NCBI GenBank assembly: GCA_947499125.1
Contig: CANMMP010000003.1
Location: forward strand, 434,001-498,000
DNA length: 64,000 nucleotides
Reading direction: 5' to 3'
Source: an uncultured Pontibacter sp.
Lineage (GTDB): Bacteria; Bacteroidota; Bacteroidia; Cytophagales; Hymenobacteraceae
The number at the start of each line of letters is the position of its first letter. Position 1 is the first letter of the stretch. The notes under the pieces were generated by a model. That model made no database searches, was not told the origin of the DNA, and saw only the letters and a list, made by a program, of their open reading frames with translations. This document shows, piece by piece, positions 60,925-64,000 of this stretch. A program made the position numbers and the translations under genes.

Positions 60925-61899
60925 TTACTTCTTTAAATATTGTGCAAATTCTTTGGCAAAATACGAAAGTATAATGTCGGCACCGGAGCGTTTTATACTT
61001 AGTAAACTCTCGAGCATCGCCTTTTCGCCATCGAGCCAGCCTTTTTCGGCAGCTGCTTTTACCATGGCATACTCGCCGCTTACGTTATAAGCTGCAATGG
61101 GCAGGTTCGAGTTATCGCGGAGCATCTTTATAATATCCAGGTAAGCGAGAGCAGGTTTTACCATCAGGTAATCTGCACCTTCGGCCGTGTCGAGTTCAGC
61201 TTCCAGCAGGGCTTCGCGGCTATTGGCCGGGTTCATCTGGTAGGTTTTTTTATCGCCCATTTTTGGAGCTGAGTCCAGGGCATCGCGGAACGGACCGTAA
61301 AATGCACTGGCATACTTTGCTGTATAGCTCATAATGCCCACTTTATGGTAACCGTTCTCGTCAAGCACTTTACGGATGTGTGCCACACGTCCGTCCATCA
61401 TATCTGAAGGGCCCACAATATCGGCGCCGGCCTGTGCCTGCGTCAGTGCCATCTTGCCTAACACTTCCAGCGTTTCGTCGTTCAGTATTTCGCCGTTACG
61501 CACTATGCCGTCGTGCCCATCCGAACTGTAAGGGTCCATGGCAACGTCGGTCATCAGCACCACATCCGGGAAGTTCTTCTTTATTTCGCGGATAGCTCTC
61601 GGGAACAGGCCGTCCGGATTAAAGCTCTCGTTGGCATTCGTGTCTTTTAGTTGTTCCGGTATGCTCGGGAAAGGAGCGAAAGCTTTAATGCCAAGCTCAA
61701 CGCAGCTGTTTACTTCTTCTAAAAGCGTATCAACAGAAAAGCGGCTGATACCCGGCATAGAAGCTACTTCTATTTTCTGGTTCTGGCCTTCAATTATAAA
61801 AAGCGGGAATATAAAATCGTTCAGGCCCAGTGTGGTCTCTTCCACCATGTTGCGGATCACTTCACTCTGGCGATTACGTCTTGGTCTTCTGGTCATCAT
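60925..61899 (-). CDS. hemB: Porphobilinogen synthase (delta-aminolevulinate dehydratase)
   Basis: 324 residues of the HemB family. The Schiff-base lysines are in MSYTAKYASAFYGPFRDA (about 194-211) and LMVKPALAYLD (about 246-256). The metal region reads DVAMDPYSSDGHDGIV (about 118-133), without cysteines, so it is of the Mg2+-using type rather than the Zn type. It joins two aminolevulinate molecules to porphobilinogen in heme synthesis. The start is 61899 or the ATG directly after it at 61896. It lies between an S8 peptidase and rocD and is monocistronic. Confidence 0.95.
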   Translation of the reverse strand: MMTRRPRRNRQSEVIRNMVEETTLGLNDFIFPLFIIEGQNQKIEVASMPGISRFSVDTLLEEVNSCVELGIKAFAPFPSIPEQLKDTNANESFNPDGLFPRAIREIKKNFPDVVLMTDVAMDPYSSDGHDGIVRNGEILNDETLEVLGKMALTQAQAGADIVGPSDMMDGRVAHIRKVLDENGYHKVGIMSYTAKYASAFYGPFRDALDSAPKMGDKKTYQMNPANSREALLEAELDTAEGADYLMVKPALAYLDIIKMLRDNSNLPIAAYNVSGEYAMVKAAAEKGWLDGEKAMLESLLSIKRSGADIILSYFAKEFAQYLKK

Positions 61900-62000
61900 A
61901 TCTATCTTAAATAAATATCAAAAGCTTGTAAATGAATGGGTGCAAAGGTACGGCTTAATTGTTTACAGATGAATTGTGTAATTGTTTAAGTGCAGCCATA

Positions 62001-62038
62001 AACTATAAAAGCGACACCGGGGCATCGCTTTTATAGTT
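62001..62038 (-). terminator. Terminator after rocD
   Basis: AACTATAAAAGCGA (62001-62014) and its perfect complement (62025-62038) form a 14-bp stem with a 10-nt loop. It lies 17 bp after the rocD stop and includes the frequent word AACTATA/TATAGTT in its stem. Confidence 0.85.
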
Positions 62039-62054
62039 GAAAATAGTCTTGTAT

Positions 62055-63296
62055 TTAAAACTCCATTAGTACAGTTTCTATTATATCGCAGCACTCGTGC
62101 AGTTGCTCTTCGGTAATAACCAACGGCGGTGCAAAACGGATAATGTCGCCATGAGTTGGTTTAGCCAGCAGGCCTTTCTCCATCAGCTTAACGCAAACAT
62201 CCCAGGCGGTGCGGCCATCGGTGGTCGGGTTAATGACAACAGCATTTAACAGGCCGCGGCCACGAACTATAGTTACAAGCTCCGGTCGTTCCATTTTTAT
62301 CTGGTTCATGCGCTCCCGGAAAATGTGACCCAGTTTGTATGCATTGTCAGTCAGGTTCTCGTCTTTGATGACCTGCAAGGCAGCCATAGCAACGGCAGCA
62401 GCTAATGGGTTGCCACCAAATGTAGAGCCGTGCTCGCCGGGCTGTATGCACAACATGATATCATCGTTGGCCAGTACACACGAAACCGGAAGTACACCAC
62501 CAGATAAAGCTTTGCCAAGTATAAGTATGTCGGCTTTTACATCGTCGTAGTAAGTTGCCAGCAGTTTGCCGGTTCGGGCAATGCCGGTCTGTATCTCGTC
62601 GGCCATCAGCAGCACATTATACTCTTTGCAAAGTGCGTGCGCTTTCGCCATATAACCTTCATCAGGAACCATTACACCCGCTTCGCCTTGTATAGGCTCC
62701 ACCAGAAATCCGCAAACATTCGGGTTCTCTTTCAGGGCCAGTTCTAAAGCATCAAGGTCGTTGTAAGGTATAACTTTATAGCCAGGCATGTATGGCCCGA
62801 AACCTTTGGTAGAGTCAGGGTCGGTAGAGAAGGAGATGATGCCTGTTGTGCGGCCATGGAAATTATGCTCTACAACTATAATCTCAGCAGAATTAGGGGC
62901 TAGGCCTTTTTTTACATAGCCCCACTTGCGGGCCAGTTTTATGGCAGTTTCCACGGCTTCGGCACCCGAGTTCATATACAGCGACTTGTCGTAACCAAAA
63001 TATTCGCAGATATACTGCTCGGCTACGCCCAGTTTGTCGTTGTAAAAAGCGCGCGAGGTTAGCGTAAGTTGCTGTGCCTGCTCGGTTAGTGCGTTAATGA
63101 TGCGCGGATGGCAGTGGCCCTGGTTTACAGCGCTGTAAGCCGACAGGAAATCGTAGTAATGCTTTCCTTCCACATCCCAAAGGTGTACGCCTTCGCCGCG
63201 GTTAAGTACCACTGGCAGCGGATGGTAGTTGTGGGCGCCGTATTTGTGCTCGATGTCGATAGCCTCCTGGCTCGAAGTGATAGTACGTGTGTTCAT
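62055..63296 (-). CDS. rocD: Ornithine--oxo-acid aminotransferase
   Basis: 413 residues of the class III PLP aminotransferases. The cofactor lysine is in [17 protein letters not shown] (about 254-270). The N-terminal [43 protein letters not shown] (about 22-64) matches ornithine aminotransferases. It converts ornithine and 2-oxoglutarate to glutamate semialdehyde and glutamate, linking arginine breakdown to proline and glutamate. The arginase-family gene at 63689, on the other strand, would supply ornithine. It is monocistronic with its own terminator. Confidence 0.93.
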   Translation of the reverse strand: MNTRTITSSQEAIDIEHKYGAHNYHPLPVVLNRGEGVHLWDVEGKHYYDFLSAYSAVNQGHCHPRIINALTEQAQQLTLTSRAFYNDKLGVAEQYICEYFGYDKSLYMNSGAEAVETAIKLARKWGYVKKGLAPNSAEIIVVEHNFHGRTTGIISFSTDPDSTKGFGPYMPGYKVIPYNDLDALELALKENPNVCGFLVEPIQGEAGVMVPDEGYMAKAHALCKEYNVLLMADEIQTGIARTGKLLATYYDDVKADILILGKALSGGVLPVSCVLANDDIMLCIQPGEHGSTFGGNPLAAAVAMAALQVIKDENLTDNAYKLGHIFRERMNQIKMERPELVTIVRGRGLLNAVVINPTTDGRTAWDVCVKLMEKGLLAKPTHGDIIRFAPPLVITEEQLHECCDIIETVLMEF

Positions 63297-63501
63297 AGTT
63301 TTATAGTATGCTCTAATGTAAGTAGCAGGTATAAATTGCCTTACTACTTTTACATATTTTATAGTTTATAGTTGTAAATGTAGCTAAACTCATTCTGAAT
63401 AAAAACTGCCCGCCATATTGCCTTTACAACAGTTGCTTGTAGGTTATTTTGACTAACGCCGCATATTTGCAGATATTTGAAACACAAAAGCAGCCGAACA
63501 G

Positions 63502-63669
63502 ATGCAGCCATTAAAAGAAGGAGAAGACTATTACTTAAATGAGCAGGGCCTGATGGTGTTTACGGCAAAGTACCACCTGAAGCGAGGTTACTGCTGCCAG
63601 AGCGGTTGCAAACATTGCCCTTATGGTTTCCGGAAAAAGGAACAGAAACAACAAGATAAACCTGCTTAA
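63502..63669 (+). CDS. DUF5522 mini-protein (cysteine-rich)
   Basis: A 55-codon frame from ATG at 63502 to TAA at 63669. The centre is YHLKRGYCCQSGCKHCPYGFRKK, with four cysteines in a CC-x3-C-x2-C pattern that is the DUF5522 motif, plausibly a zinc or iron-sulfur site. The N-terminus MQPLKEGEDYYLNEQGL is also typical. DUF5522 proteins are common in Bacteroidota and some others, with no known function. It is 19 bp before the arginase-family gene and probably co-transcribed. Because of its size it is easily missed. Confidence 0.8.
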   Translation: MQPLKEGEDYYLNEQGLMVFTAKYHLKRGYCCQSGCKHCPYGFRKKEQKQQDKPA

Positions 63670-63688
63670 ACAGCCGGCAGATAAAACT

Positions 63689-64000
63689 ATGCTACACATT
63701 ACAGGCGTGCCTACTTATGCCGGTGCCCTATACCCGGGTACTGATACAACACCCGCAGCGCTGCGCAACAGTGGACTGCAACTGGCTTTTGAACAAGCCG
63801 GGGTGTCGGTTACAGATGCCGGAGATATAGCTTTGCCAGATAATTTGCCACGACATAACACGGCGCCGGTGCGCAACTGGCCTGGCCCGAGGCTGGTATG
63901 GGAAAGTATAACTGCCCAGGGCGAAAGCTGGTTTGCACCCGATAAATTTAACCTGCTGCTCGGCGGCGATTGCAGCATTATAGTTGGCACCACCGATTAC
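63689..64000 (+). CDS. Arginase/agmatinase-family protein, N-terminal part (cut by window edge)
   Basis: 104 codons are present, with the gene running off the right edge. The sequence begins MLHITGVPTYAGALYPGTD and includes FNLLLGGDCSIIVGTTDY (about 87-104). In this family GGDHS carries the first manganese-ligand histidine; here the residue after GGD is Cys, so one ligand differs from classical arginase. Other ureohydrolase relatives with GGDC are known, so function could still be hydrolysis of arginine, agmatine or formiminoglutamate. Its position next to rocD suggests ornithine or arginine metabolism. The C-terminal ligands lie outside the window. Confidence 0.75.
   Translation, partial: MLHITGVPTYAGALYPGTDTTPAALRNSGLQLAFEQAGVSVTDAGDIALPDNLPRHNTAPVRNWPGPRLVWESITAQGESWFAPDKFNLLLGGDCSIIVGTTDY

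Noticed and set aside
1..64000. Search for tRNA, rRNA, CRISPR arrays, transposases and integrases
   Set aside because: No tRNA-like cloverleaf ends, no rRNA, no regular short direct-repeat arrays and no recombinase genes were recognised by eye; a tRNAscan or CRISPR search could still find something small.
25921..64000. Possible sigma-54 (-24/-12) promoters, since rpoN is present
   Set aside because: No convincing TGGCAC-N5-TTGC match was found upstream of a gene by reading; weaker matches would need a computed scan.

Overview
The window reads as chromosomal DNA of a Bacteroidota bacterium of the Cytophagales, most like Pontibacter or another Hymenobacteraceae member. The evidence is: two secreted proteins carrying the two kinds of type IX secretion (T9SS) C-terminal sorting domain (type B near 16.8 kb, type A near 57.1 kb); several Bacteroidota-type promoter elements (TAnnTTTG); many small families typical of the phylum (DUF349, DUF2795, DUF4142, DUF4856, DUF5522, DUF5916, HTTM); and a complete kynureninase/ACMSD pair with the start of a kynurenine 3-monooxygenase. 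The genus is an inference from general character, not from a search. I see no rRNA, tRNA, CRISPR array, transposase, integrase or phage gene.

Layout. 0-11.7 kb: start of kmo (cut by the left edge), AlkB-type repair dioxygenase overlapping a Na+/H+ antiporter, a class C beta-lactamase-like hydrolase, an AT-rich interval with two related 30-residue membrane micro-proteins, ettA, a DUF349 protein, a DUF2795 protein, a lone ABC ATPase, ispD and queA. 11.8-24.5 kb: a MacB-like permease, a LOG-family protein, a T9SS cargo protein with five regular 70-residue repeats, a DUF202 protein, uvrA, a DUF4142 lipoprotein pair, two envelope proteins and a paaG-like hydratase. 24.6-37.4 kb: three copies of a composite, palindrome-rich intergenic repeat of about 600 bp (two direct, one inverted), between which lie a PAP2-like membrane protein, rpoN, asnS, two diverged paralogous secreted proteins, a DUF4168 protein and the divergent ACMSD/kynU pair. 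37.4-41.7 kb: a phospholipase C/S1-P1 nuclease-like protein, a FUSC-type membrane protein, an M1-like metallopeptidase and an AT-rich orphan gene with nuclease-like spacing of residues. 41.8-49.9 kb: def-ruvX, then a minus-strand cluster (DUF4856 lipoprotein, imelysin, HTTM protein, TonB-dependent receptor, small lipoprotein, DUF2231 protein) preceded by two near-identical 23-bp palindromes that look like metal-regulator operators. 50-64 kb: a C-terminal processing protease, hmgA, a lipoprotein coupled to a GroES-like protein, a DUF5916 protein, an S8 protease with T9SS domain, hemB, rocD, a DUF5522 mini-protein and the start of an arginase-family gene.

How the genes work together. kmo, kynU and the ACMSD gene belong to tryptophan breakdown through kynurenine, hmgA to tyrosine/phenylalanine breakdown, paaG possibly to phenylacetate breakdown, and rocD with the arginase-family gene to arginine/ornithine use. 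Together they suggest a proteolytic, amino-acid-consuming heterotroph, in keeping with the secreted peptidases. The 42.9-49.9 kb cluster looks like a metal (probably iron) acquisition unit.

Across the whole window the words TATAGTT/AACTATA and TATACTT/AAGTATA recur strikingly in intergenic DNA, terminator stems and coding sequence. This and the composite repeats, the micro-protein pair and the paired operators are the observations most worth following up.
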